A stretch of 64,000 bases of DNA from Hydractinia symbiolongicarpus (taxonomy: Eukaryota > Cnidaria > Hydrozoa > Anthoathecata > Hydractiniidae): the NCBI RefSeq assembly GCF_029227915.1, contig NC_079880.1, positions 24,676,501-24,740,500 on the forward strand. The letters run 5' to 3'. Both the position numbers and the translations under genes were made by a program. Positions 23,501 through 34,919 of this stretch are shown one piece after another (position 1 is the first letter of the stretch; every line of letters starts with the position of its first letter). Under the pieces are notes generated by a model. It searched no databases. It saw only the letters and a program-made list of their open reading frames with translations, and was not told the DNA's origin.

Positions 23501-26500
23501 AAAGGGTCGCCCAATACCAAGAAATGAGAAACTAGCTGAGGAATATCAATTCATCTCACATGGGAATCAATGTTATTTTTCTTATTATTTTCAGTAAAAC
23601 AAAAAAACCAAATTATATAAAAAAGACAAGATAAAACAATAAAAAAGATTTTATAATAAAATATGCGTTTATAAACACTTATTCTATTTCAGATTGCCAG
23701 CCAAGTCTAAATTATTCTAACCTTGTGCGAGCGATTTATTGCTCAGGTGTTATTTTCTTATTCATAGGCTTGATAACGAATTGTGAAAGTTGAAGTTGAA
23801 GACGAGGGAAGAGAGTATCCAGTGTTGTCTATTTTTTTAACATTTTAAAGCAGAAAAAATTCCCACTTACAAGAAACGTTTTGAAAACGGACAAAAAGCT
23901 AATGAGAAAAATGTTTAACTTTTTAAATGGTTTATCCATAACCCACAATGACTTTATACTCTAAAAACAATTTTTTTCAAACTTTGCCAACAGTAACAGT
24001 AGCAAACTGCAAAACAACAATTAAATGTTTTGAGGTTCACTGCATGAAACAAATTTGTTTTTTGAAAAGATAATAACACTCACTTTCTTAGTTGTTCCAA
24101 AAACACATATTTTGTAATTGACTGATTGAACGGAACAAAGTAGACTCTTGTTCCCTTCTTGGGTTTTGTGGAGTCCATAGCTTTCGATAGCCTGACCGTG
24201 TAAAATGGAGTCTTGACTGGTCCAAGTGTTTCGAAAATCTGAACGAATATAATAGAAGTTTAAAAACAGAAAACAGCTTCTCATTTTAATCTAGTGATGC
24301 GTGTTTAAACATAGCAGTTTAAATAATCCTTCCTATCAATGGATTATTTTGGAAATTTACACATAATACGTGTGTCCACTTAGTACTTTCATTGAAACCT
24401 TGGATTACCTTACAAGAAATTAAATTTGATACAGCATATTAGTGTTAAATCTTGGAGAACAGAGCTGAAATTCAATAAATATATAGGTCAGATTGACCAT
24501 TTAAATAGTCATGATCAAATAATTTAAATGTAAAAATTATGATATCTTCCTGACAAATAAAATAAATTCCAGTAACTTTGACACAATTTTAAAAAATTCT
24601 TAACAGTCTCTGGCTTTCGCGCCCTCTCCACTTCAAATGATGTAGTAACAACAATCTTTTTACAACTGAAAAACTCCAAATTTATCAAAATCAACTTTCA
24701 CCTATCACTATTGGTCTCACCTTTTTACACATTACTTAAAGTATGATAGCCAGATTTAAAAAAAAAATTATGTGCTGTTCTGAACATCATGACAACGACT
24801 ATTACTACGATTAAACTATACTGCATATGCACAATATAACAAGAATGTTATGTTAGGAATGAGGCTGAGAATCAATACAACGAAAGTGTATTGGAAGTTG
24901 AGAACGGATGCGTCACAGCGTTGGTATTCTCGATTTATGGCAGTATGGGTCGAGAGTGCCAAACATTCTACCATCGATTGGCTGAAGACATCACAGCGAA
25001 AAAAAGCAAAACCTGGGCAATGTGATATCGTGGATCCGTACAAAACTGAGTTTTTCACTGCTGAGTTCATGCCTATTGTGTATTGGAGACTCCCGTACGG
25101 TAAATGTCAGGTCATAGTGCAGTAGATTGGTTGCTGAAGACATTGATGTCGATCATCAACCGGCTAAAATTTAGATTGTTCCTTGTAATGTAATCTTTTC
25201 TATGTTCTGTTATCCTTCCACGTGTTATGTCTCCAGTCGAATTTATATGTATTTAATGCAGTTTTTTCAACAAAAATTTTTACCTTTCCAAGAAATGTGT
25301 CATGGTTGAGAAACAACGCAGTTTCAGCATCAAGAGCTGGCGCTGTTTTGTCGGCTTCGATCACAACTAGAAGATGAAAAAAAATAAAAAACGAAGTATT
25401 AGAAATAAAAAATAATACATTATATGCTAAAAACTAATTTTACTAAAAAAAGCCATTACAAATACCCAAAAAGATTTTACTAATTTGATTCTAAATATGT
25501 ATTATTACTCATGCGTTCAACAACAGCAGATATAACTCCTATCAGAAGCAGGTTATCTCCTGGCTGAATTGCTATTATATCCTCATCCTCTGGTAATTCC
25601 TGAAAAGAAAAGACAATTTCTTGAAGGCGCAACATGTTTATGTAATATTGATCTTCATAATTACAAGGGCCATACAGCATTTCCCACTTACTTATTTTAG
25701 GGTAAATGAAGTCAATAATGCAATTTAGCCATGCAAATAATACGATAAAATTCACTGCAAAAGTGGTTTTATAGGCAAACGAAAACACACAAAAAAGAAA
25801 GTGGGAGTGTAGAAATAGCATCACAATAGCTAAAAACTGGAAAACTTTAACTAAAAAAGACACATAAATCACAGTTAAAAGTACGTAACTAAATATGGGA
25901 GGTTATATGCAATTCCTTTGCTTTTAATCTTTATGCTTTGTTGTACATTTTGTTCTTCTTGTTAAATCACTGTTTTGCAATTCTGCAGGCGTGGTAATCC
26001 CTAAAAGCATGGTCCCGGAAATATCCGGGCTACAGTCAGGCAAAGACAGCTGTTGGAGTGTCATAACTCCTGACCAGGTTGTCATAAAAGGTGGGCTTTG
26101 TTTTAAAAAAGAGGTTGAAATAAACTACTCAACAGTACCAAACACAAACCATGTAGGTCTTGACCCTAACCACCAACCGCGGTTCAAATTTCATGGAGCT
26201 TATGAGTAGTCACAAAAGTTAATATCATAATATTGTTAAATCAGATGGTAAACATATGCACAGTTTTATCATAAGGGAAAGGAAAAAAAGGTTATTGAAC
26301 AGAAAAATGTAATTCATATTAAGGTCATACGTTCTTTTTCCTGTTCATAACAAAACAGAATTTTACAAGAATTATGGTGTTATAACTTGAAAAGTGTTGA
26401 TTTTACACTTAGTGGACACTTATAGTGGATCAATATGCATGCCTAACTTGTTGACAGCTGTGCTAAATTATAATTAAAATTAAAAAAATGACAAACAGCA

Positions 26501-27181
26501 TGTGTAAACAAACCTGTGGCAAGACTTCATTCTTTACTTTCGGAATCACATTTACAACTTTTTCTTCTTCCTTCAAGGTAGCTGCAAGACTATAATTATT
26601 ATAAAATGCATATACCAAGATTTATGTAAATCAATTATGGATAAAATAATAATTTATGAAAACATACTCCCTTATTTTTATGGGAAAAGTTGAAAAGATA
26701 CTTACTGTTCTGCAACGTCTCCATTATCATCGTCGTCGTCATCAGAACTAGTTGAGTCCTCATCATAACAATTGGTTGAAACTTTGCTAATCAACAAATT
26801 TAAAACTTTTTGCACAATTTCATGTTCATTTTCATTTTCATTAACAAGACCCCCTAAAGCTTTTCTGTCAACATCAGAGTTCTCACTTTCAGCAGCAGTG
26901 CTATCTTCATAAAAAGCTGACACAATGCTTTTTTGCCCCTCCTGTTCAACTTTGACAATTTTTACTTCTGAATCACTCGAGGAATCTGACTCAGAGTCTT
27001 CCGAACTTGAAATTGTTACGCTTGTTTGTCCATTGCCATTCTCATGCAGGGCAGCATTCTCCATAATAAATATTAGGTCTTGTGCAATTTTTGGAGACAA
27101 TTTTTTAGAGGTGGTCTTTTTAAAGTCAATCCTTTCATAATTGTTTATAATAGCGGTTTCAGCATTATCAAAATCATCCAT
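20522..27181 (-). CDS. NAF1: H/ACA ribonucleoprotein assembly factor NAF1
   Basis: Nine coding exons were rebuilt in transcript order: 27181-26706, 26589-26514, 25599-25509, 25366-25284, 24238-24084, 22773-22722, 22386-22313, 22016-21964 and 21801-20522. They give 779 residues with every join in frame. NAF1 brings dyskerin to H/ACA RNAs in the nucleus and is later replaced by GAR1. Residues 1-158 are acidic and Ser-rich. The Gar1/Naf1 RNA-binding core (about 184-310) reads ELPEDEDIIAIQPGDNL, then GVISAVVE, IVIEA, a GKIFETLGPVKTPFY block and YVFLEQLRKLKGSDASWK; KGSDAS is diagnostic of NAF1. A DYSDDEEE acidic/basic stretch follows (about 312-335). The long last exon is Pro/Gln-rich, as in other NAF1 proteins, but here it begins with seven 18-residue repeats (about 376-501). 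The open frame at 26702-27181 runs two codons past the donor by chance. Confidence 0.93.
21359..21736 (-). repeat. Seven 54-bp coding repeats in NAF1 (18-residue PPQ.YCPPQ unit)
   Basis: Seven head-to-tail copies of an 18-codon unit of the form QK(V/L)N(G/N)VPPQ(N/I)xYCPPQ. The first two are an NSY subtype. After that IHY and IPY subtypes alternate, which suggests duplication of a two-unit block. Each unit has one Tyr-Cys pair flanked by prolines. The array is in frame and open, so it is translated if the gene is. Confidence 0.9.
22075..22240. repeat. Minisatellite of about 32 bp, five imperfect units
   Basis: Imperfect units of the form GTGACCAAGGAACAACAGTA followed by TTTGTAAAGAGA lie in the NAF1 intron directly upstream of the 53-nt coding exon 22016-21964. 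They create an open frame on the minus strand that is not a gene. Confidence 0.75.
24940..25130 (+). pseudogene. Decayed retroelement-like coding fragment in a NAF1 intron
   Basis: The + strand reads ECQTFYHRLAEDIT, AKKSKTW, then after a one-base shift VISWIRTKLSFSLL and LLCIGDSRT. This resembles the segment (RLAE..., W.RTK.SFALLRSALLC.RGSR) found in many unannotated invertebrate retroelement proteins. That is recognition from memory, not a search. The frameshift and an in-frame stop mark it as decayed. Confidence 0.4.
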
Positions 27182-28737
27182 AGCTAAACAACTGAATTTA
27201 ATTTCACAATTTTAATATCTAGAAACAAAATACTGATCATAAAAATATCTATATATATAATATAAATATAATTTGGTTGTCAGGGCTAGCTAAAACAGGG
27301 GAAGGCTAGAGGGTAATCACAATAACAATCGATGTAGCAATTAAAGTTAATGTTGTTGTTTACATACACACTTTCAACAAAAGTTTATATAATTTATCAG
27401 CGATAAGACATAAGAAGATATATACAAGATTTTGATTTGACCATAATATTTTATAAGATTTACTTTCATTTTAAAAATATAGCATAAAACGAACCATTGA
27501 TTTTTATGCAAGTTGCAAAAACGTTTGTGTATATGTTATGCAAACTTGGTTAACACTTACCCCATTACACTGCACTTCAAACTTTGAGGCTAAAATAACT
27601 TGTAAACGAAGTGGTAACATCACTTATTTTTTACTGTGTGGGTAACTAGAGACTACCTGAGACCAATTTGGGTATGTTTACCAAGGCCGGGTTCCCAAAT
27701 CCGTTTTGGAATGGACAGTTTAATAACGTCATCAAAAAACATTTTACACCCCAATATCTCTGCAACCATTTGTCAAAAGCACATGATCTTATACATTTTC
27801 TTGATCAGCGTTGAAGGCAATGGGTACATAAATAATTTTTTGTATATTTGTTTGTCTTTTGCTGACGTTAGCAAAATTTTTAAACCCTGATATCTCCTTA
27901 GCTTTTCGTCAAAAGCATATGATCCTATAATTATTTCAATTAGCTATCCAAGCTCTAGGCAATCAAGTAGACAACTTTCTAAAAAACAAAATATTTGACT
28001 TTATTAAAATTCCAGTGACGGTTCTCTTTTTGGATTTTCTCCTGCCTAAGTGGATTTTTCAATTTATATAGTCTATACATACAAATATAAAAAGGCAGTG
28101 CAAAACGGAAGTCATGTAAAATTTAGTAGCTAGTTTTAGACATTAGTGAAGACTGGATAAATATAGTTACATCGTTTGTCTTTTGTTATAATTAAATCCC
28201 TTGAGCGTTTTGCGAGTTTATATGTGCGTGTTAAAAAACAATGCGCTCGCAAAGAAATATCGAAGCAATTATATTTCTTCTAATAGCGAGATGCATTGTG
28301 TGAATGTATTGATCAGCTATTCCCTTAAGTATTAGCGTGAAGTAATTAAATAATAAAAATCTTTCGCGAAGTTTTATAATACATTGCGCAAGAATGTATT
28401 GTTGATTTAATTACTTAAAAAGATTACAGCGCGTTTAATCTAAGAAACATACGAGAAGCATTGTTCACAACTATTAATGCAGCTTTTCGTTTTTAAACTT
28501 TTAAAATGCTATCTAAAAAACATTTCTATCGCCGCTATAAATTAAAATGCAATTTTGGTTAACGCTGGAGACTTGTCAAAATAAACAGCGTGGAATTCCA
28601 AAAGCAGTTGGTTTTAAAACGTGTTATAGCTACGGTTGAAATAATGAAATGAAATGAAATATCTTTTCTATCTCAAGTAATAAAATAAAGTAAAATACAA
28701 GTTGATTTTATATTAACTTAGGAAAAGCTAGAGACAA
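27182..28737. other. Intergenic, nothing coding seen
   Basis: AT-rich region upstream of NAF1. No open frame with recognisable similarity and no long repeat. The NAF1 promoter must lie here, but no clear core element was identified. Confidence 0.5.
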
Positions 28738-28743
28738 GGATAG

Positions 28744-28774
<31 letters not shown>

Positions 28775-29135
28775 GATAGATGTGCATATTTTACATGGCT
28801 AGCCTCACTAATATGGAGGGATATACCCTGTCTATTATTTCCAGGAGGGGGCATGGCTTAGATGGAGAGTCCTAGAGTATTTAATGCTTGTTTTGAGCTA
28901 CGCAGACCCAATTAGGGCCCGCGCTCTACTAGATAATTCACAGCAACATCCAACGGCCCACACATGGAGCCATCTCCCCAATTTCCCTCACATGGCTTGG
29001 GTTAACCCCGGGATATGGTAACATTCACTCGCCCATGTTGAATCGCTTGTCAAGAGGAATCGAACCCCGGTCTCCCGCACATAGTACGAGAGCTTCTATG
29101 GTGCCACTAACCACTAATCTACGGCGCCACGACCG
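28738..29135 (-). mobile_element. tRNA-derived SINE with (TATC)n tail
   Basis: On the minus strand the sequence starts near 29135 with a tRNA-like head. The A box is TAGATTAGTGGTTAGTGG (29104-29121) and the B box GGTTCGATTCC (29056-29066), spaced as in a tRNA gene. A body of about 250 bases follows and ends in a TATC repeat (28738-28782, GATA on the + strand). No acceptor-stem pairing was demonstrated, so it is a SINE rather than a functional tRNA gene. Confidence 0.75.
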
Positions 29136-29503
29136 TCATATAGTACAACTAATCTGGCGATGGCCCTTAATGGAAGATTTATTGTTAACAAAGATCACTT
29201 ATAAAATAAAATAAAAAAAAAAATATTAACCTATATTAATCTATATATATATACATTGATTTATAAATTTTTTATACCTAAAACAAGACAAAAAATTTCA
29301 GATAGTAAAAATAAATAGATAAAATCAAAACTTCTGAAGACTCCAATTGGACTCCAACTGGAGATTTTTTAAATGCAATTTCAACATATAGCTATAGCTA
29401 TAATGAAAAAATACTAAAGGTGAGATTTTATAATAAAAAAAACATAAAAAAATATTAGTTGTATAGCTAGCTACATTCAAGGCCAAAAAATATGGTCAAT
29501 GTA

Positions 29504-29627
29504 AATTTATGTAGTATTCTGCAGTACTTTCAACTCCTCCTCCCCCCTACTCTATAGCTAGCTAGCTAGCTGGCTGCAAAGGGGTGGGGGAGAGGATATG
29601 AAAGTACTGCAGAATACTACATAAATT
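29504..29627. repeat. Perfect 27-bp inverted repeat with 70-bp spacer
   Basis: The arm at 29504-29530 (AATTTATGTAGTATTCTGCA then GTACTTT) is exactly complementary to 29601-29627. Inside the arms a CT-rich run (CTCCTCCTCCCCCCTAC) faces a G-rich run (GGGGTGGGGGAGAGG), extending the pairing. The centre holds GCTAGCTAGCTAGC. It could be a MITE or a hairpin-forming element. Confidence 0.85.
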
Positions 29628-30695
29628 GCTAGATTATTGCTACAGTGGTCAGAATGTCACAGGGCTCATGTATGAAATTTAGTAAAAGTATTATCATGCT
29701 TACTTGAAATGAATGGTGAATATACAAACAGCAACAAAACAACGAACACATGGTGTGCAAGGCATGGGAATATTGCGCAATTGTAAGGGTCAGTTTTCAC
29801 CGCACAAGGAAACGAGTCAGGCCCCATTATACTATATTACTTATATCGTGGGAGCTAGGCCTTATTATTTCAAAGTAGATATACAAGGAAGAAAATTATA
29901 CGTTGTTTGCACAGTCCCCAGGATCACATTGTTTTGTGATACATCTACTAATTAATTTACATCACATTAAATATTCTCATTTAATATGTAAGTTATCCAT
30001 GCGTTTAAAAATCATTGTAACTTAATTTGTTTTTCCAAAAGGTAAACAAAAAAAGTCCATCTTCTGAAGTAACAAAATAAAACCGGAGCAAGTGGAGTTA
30101 CAGCCAAGAAAGGTGGCTAGGCAAGGCTAGCTAAATATGTTTTCTCTTTTTCATTTTTTATCTCCATTTTCTTGGATTTATGTTATGGTTAGTTTTTGGG
30201 ATGTGCTTGCTCTTTGTTTGGGTGTCCTGAATTTTGCATATCATATTGCTTTATGTATATACGAAGCTAGCTAGCTACAAAGAAGGTCTTCGCAGAGCAG
30301 AAAATTGTTTTTCTTTTTTTTTGGATGCCACCTTTCATAGTTCAATAGTGGTTGTTGGCACTACTAGTTGTCCACTACTGGTGGTTGTTGTCAGCATCTG
30401 TTGGAAACTGGTGACTTTCCAGTAACAGGAGCAGACAGAAAACGACTGTATACATTTTGTAATCTTGTGCATTCACTATGATTTAAAACGGTAAGATGCA
30501 GCACAGAGAGGCAGCCTTTTTTGTTGCACTATTTTAATTATCAATCAAAACAAAATCTTATGCACACAACAAAATGCAAGTGAAAACAAAAAAGCCACAC
30601 AACTGTGATATAGCTAATAGAGAGAAGTCCCTGAATATAACTTGTTTTATTTTATTTTTTATCAAACGAAGTTGCAATGGGCATTGTATTTTATG
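29628..30695. other. Intergenic, nothing coding seen
   Basis: No supported gene. Short open frames (for example 29713-29955 and 30234-30425) have no recognisable similarity. Confidence 0.45.
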
Positions 30696-30957
30696 TAGAC
30701 CTAGCATAATTTTTCTTGCTACCAGGTAATCAGAGTAGTTATGGAAAGAAAAATTACGCTGGTTCGCAAACAAGTTTCTTGCAGTCAGAATACTGCCAGC
30801 GCTTTTTGATTGGTTAGTTCTATTAACTTTACTTACATGTTATGAGCCTTAAGGTGGTGAATTTTAAGGATTTGCTCTGACCTTTGTTTGCTTCTAAGCT
30901 TTCTCATGAAAGAAATTTATTTTATCGACTTTGTAAAAACATTAGTTAATTAGGCTA
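30696..30957 (+). mobile_element. MITE family 1, copy B (degraded)
   Basis: The order of blocks matches copy C at 38046: CTAGCATAATTTTTCTT, AATCAGAGTAGTTATGG, AAATTACGCTGG, CAGCGCTTTTTGATTGG, TTCTAAGCTTTCTC and a right end AGTTAATTAGGCTA. The left end has a small deletion and no 9-bp duplication is visible. It lies about 95 bases outside the left end of the 7.8-kb transposon. Confidence 0.65.
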
Positions 30958-31054
30958 CAGTACAGTCCGAATGTAAGCTTTCGCGTACGCGCTATACAAA
31001 CCTTTTCCTGCAAGTCGGAAGCCCTTTAATCTTTTGTTTATCGTAATTACTTTA

Positions 31055-31385
31055 GGGATCGTCCACAAATTTCGTCCCATTAACGAGACGCTATAAGACG
31101 AAAAAGTTAAAAAAAATTCGTCTCGTTTTGTTCTTAATTGAAATTGAGACGATTTAAAAATCGTCTCATAAATATCAGGAGACGATATTTTGTCAATTCG
31201 TCTCAGAATAAAAAAAGTGGAACAAAATATTTTAAGACGAATTGAGACGAATTGAGACGCTGCGGTAAAATCACGGAGACGAATTGAGACGAATTAAGAC
31301 GCTGCGGTAAAATCACGGAGACGAATTGAGACGAATTAAGACGCTGCGGTAAAATCACGGAGACGAATTGAGACGAACTAAGACG
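31055..31385. repeat. Left subterminal AGACG-rich repeats, with three 42-bp units
   Basis: After the terminal repeat, CGTCT/AGACG pentamers recur at short intervals, often inside GAGACGAATT. From about 31240 to 31370 a 42-bp unit built from GACGAATTAAGACGCTGCGG, TAAAATCACGGA and GACGAATTGA repeats about three times. Such dense subterminal motifs are typical transposase-binding sites. An open frame of 14-residue repeats on the minus strand is a by-product. Confidence 0.8.
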
Positions 31386-31445
31386 ACAGGGTTTCTTAAA
31401 CACGAAAATTTATTTAAAAAGCTAGTGTTTTTTAAAGTGGTTTTA

Positions 31446-34323
31446 ATGTATTCAGATATTTCAGATAGCGACAGCGACCTAGATTGGTTGTTTACGGACG
31501 ATTCTTTGTCCGATGATGAAAATGAAGATTACATCAACGAAATTTTACAATGCGGTAAATATTTATTTTTATCTCGTCGTAAAATTTTCAGCAACGGTCT
31601 TGAAAACAAAAAAATATATAATTGCCCAATTTATCTTGTGATTTTTCCGTAGTCATGAGAAAAAAACTACTATAATTATAAAACTATATATTTTCTTTAT
31701 TCGTAAATTTAAAGCTCGATGATGCAAAATCTTTAAAAGATTTGTTGTTTTTTTACCAACAACACACAAATATTCGAAAAACCTCACTATTTTAACTTTT
31801 CTCTTCGCACATGCCGGTGTGAGCATAAGAAGTAAATAATAGCAATTGAAGTTTGTTGCGATATTGCTTCTGAAAATTACGAAAAAAAACTATTTTTGCT
31901 TTATTATTTTTGTCAACTTGCACTGTTATATTAACTTAATGTATAATTATACTTATACAATTGATTATGGTGGGCTGCACATTGCAAAAAAAAAATTATT
32001 AACAATTTTATGTGACAGAAACGGCTTGTCAGAAGCAAATAATGTTCCGCAAAAAAACTGTGTGACGTGCGGTTGCATTACGTAAAATGATTTCAGACAA
32101 ATTAGATAGCCGCTTGTTTAGACACTCAGTTGAGCAGCCTAGTGCCCATGGATTAAGATTTGAATCATTTTTTGTAAACTATCACAAAAAAAAATCAAAT
32201 GGATAAACTTTTTTCCTTTAGCCTTCAATTTTGTCAATTCAATACGCGATTTGTTTTATAAAAACTGCGTTTTTAAGAGCGTTGAGGCTGAGATTTTGCC
32301 AATAATTAAGAACATATTAAAAACGTACTCAACCTGAATTCCTTCACAGATTATAAGAACAAAATAATGTATTCCAGTAATCTTTTTTTGTTTGCTTGAA
32401 TTTTTTATATTTTGTGCTGGACTTAAACATATTATCTCATGTATATAAATACATAAATTTCAGAAACTTTGGGAAAAATATATCAATAAGAACAAATAGA
32501 GGCTAAATTCTGAAGTCGTGTTCTTACTATTAAGAACAAAATAAGAATAAAACAGACTGAAAGTCTCAAAAGTAAGAATAGCCAGCCTCAAGTCAGATTT
32601 TACTAAATAAACATTAATAAACTTGTTTAGTAATCACTCGCGTCATTATTTGCATTTATAGAATAGTCTTTTTCTTATTTTAGCTTCAAAAAAACGAGGC
32701 AGACCAGCGCTACACGAGCAACATCCGGGCTTGGTTCCATGTATCGCATCCTACATAAGTCAGAACTCGGCCGAGGCCCATTTGAGGCGCAGAGACAGTA
32801 TTATGTACACAAATGGTGTAAGCTTAAAAGATATTGTCTCTCACATAAAAAGTACGCTCGGGTTAAATGTGAGTAAGAGCGCAGTGCATTACCTCATGAG
32901 ACCGAGGAGAAAAAAAACCACTTCGAGCAAGCGTCACAAATCGTTGGTTGATGCACGTGTTCCGCCCAAGCGCAACACGGGAGAAAAAAAGATCCATGAA
33001 GATTTTCATTTTTCTTGCTCCCAAGTTAACTTGGTTAATGAGTTAGCGCAGTTATGCAATGAAAACACAATCTCCTTGTCAGTTGACAACAAAAACAAGG
33101 TGGATGTTGGTATTCCCGCCACGAGTAGACGTGCGCAAATCCGACGTTATCACATCGAAAATGAGGCTCCCATTTACAATGACCACGACTTCCCCTATCC
33201 GAATAGTAAATTAACCCCAGCAGGTTATCAACAATTAAAGGTGAGAATAACAAGATCACGCTCATTATCTCCAACCCGCCAGCCTTTAAAAATAAATAGA
33301 AAAAGGTCTTTGTCTGAAGGAAGCAGTTTTCTGGTCCTAAAATCAGAAAGAACCAAGGACAAAGTTGGTAGAAGCAAAATCAAATGGTCCCGTAAAGGTC
33401 CGCTTTTCATACATTTATATCCTTCACGTTTAGTAGAAGCCACCAACGTCATGCATGTAAACTATCTTCTTCATCTTTTGCAACAAGAAAAAAAAATTAA
33501 AAATGTTTATAACGTCGTTGCAATTGCAGATGGAGGCCCCGACTGGTCAACAAAAGCAGTAGTTAACCTGATGTCGTTGGGTTATTTGTGGTTGAATTTA
33601 CGTTTAGATTGTTTGATCGTTCAATGTTACGCTCCGGGGCACTCCCGTTTTAATCCTATAGAAAGATGTTGGTCTTTCCTCACCCAGCAGCTGGTAGGAG
33701 TAACGCTTCCCGTTGAGGTTGATGGAAAAACACCTAATCCAAATGATTCTGAAAAATGGTTAAACGTCCTCGACAATGCTGCAACGGTTTGCTCAAAGTT
33801 TTGGAACAATAAAATATATGATGGTTTTCCAATAAAAGTAGAAACCTTCCTATCTACAAATCCGTTGCTGAAGGATATCAAGTGCGCGCACGATACTATC
33901 AAAAGATTTTGTGTTGCATCCAGAAAATCGATAAAATCATCTGTTGAATTTACAGAGCTACAACAGAAATACCGCTTTTTCGTGAAGCATTGTACGAGGA
34001 AAGCGTATCAAATTGAGTTTGTACGTTGTACTAGCACAGATTGTGACCATTGCTCATCCTTGCCACTTCGGAAGAACCAATTTTTAGACGTGATAAGAGA
34101 ATTTGGAGGCACGTGTCCAACACCACAACATAGTGATTTTTTTGCAGGTCACTATAAAACGCTCATCGAGATGGTACAGTCACAACTATGCCGAAATATT
34201 TCTAGTGCATCGCGCATCATGCCCTGCCTTACAACAAAATATGATGTCTGCAATCATGGCTGCAGATACGCTTTTTTTTCAGAAGCAGACAAAACCCGAC
34301 ACATGAGGTTAATGGACCATTAA
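31446..34323 (+). CDS. DDE transposase of the 7.8-kb element (two exons)
   Basis: Exons 31446-31554 and 32684-34323 join in phase 1 to give 582 residues. Exon 1 encodes 36 very acidic residues (MYSDISDSDSDLDWLFTDD..). Exon 2 begins with an AT-hook-like KKRGRPA, then a helix-turn-helix-like region (about 75-105). The core shows three candidate catalytic acidic residues: D171 in LSVDNKNKV, D319 in IADGGPDWS and E363 in FNPIERCWS. The last two are 43 residues apart. The DGGPD..APGHS..NP.ER pattern occurs in uncharacterised proteins of aquatic invertebrates (from memory). A Cys-rich stretch (near 490-515) and a terminal C2H2 finger, C-x3-C-x12-H-x5-H (559-582), follow. The intron contains the acceptor TATTTTAG. 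No internal stops. Confidence 0.75.
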
Positions 34324-34919
34324 TGGACATATTTGCTACTCGGGCTACTTAAGGCCAGTCCTTTTTTATTTCGGGGTCATTTTCAATATCTCAAGTTATG
34401 AAGAATCTGGCATAATTTATTGGGCACCATATTATATGTAAAGTAAAACGCAGAATTCAACTTTTCTGAAAAATTTCGATGGCGTCATAGACCAAAAACG
34501 CCCTTTATCCGCGTTTTTTTCCAAGCGGTTTTCCAAAAGACAAAGCGCAAAAAGATCTGGGGACGAGATTGCAGGATTATTTCGATAAAAAGGCGCGAAC
34601 AGTGTAAACCAAGGGTTTTAGCTTAGAGTGGAGACTAGCTATAGCTATATGATATACATTATTTAATATTTTTTTGGAAAAGTTCTTAATATTAATAAAG
34701 TTTTCTTTTGGATACGTTGCTGAAAGATTTGTTCTTAATTGTCGTCGATATATAGTAAAAACTAGCTAGCAAGCTAGCTATAGTTATAATTTTACGTGGT
34801 AGCGATATAAAGAAAAAGTAAGCAATATTCTTATATTTTTTGGACGCGAGACAGTCCGTCTTTCAGAAATACTTATTTATGTAGAGTGTATACAAATAGC
34901 TATCTACGCGTCCTTTTAG

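Noticed and set aside
29056-29121. Functional tRNA gene
   Set aside because: A and B boxes are present, but acceptor-stem pairing was not found and a SINE body with tetranucleotide tail follows.
31203-31403. 66-codon minus-strand frame with 14-residue repeats
   Set aside because: Produced by the 42-bp subterminal array of the transposon.
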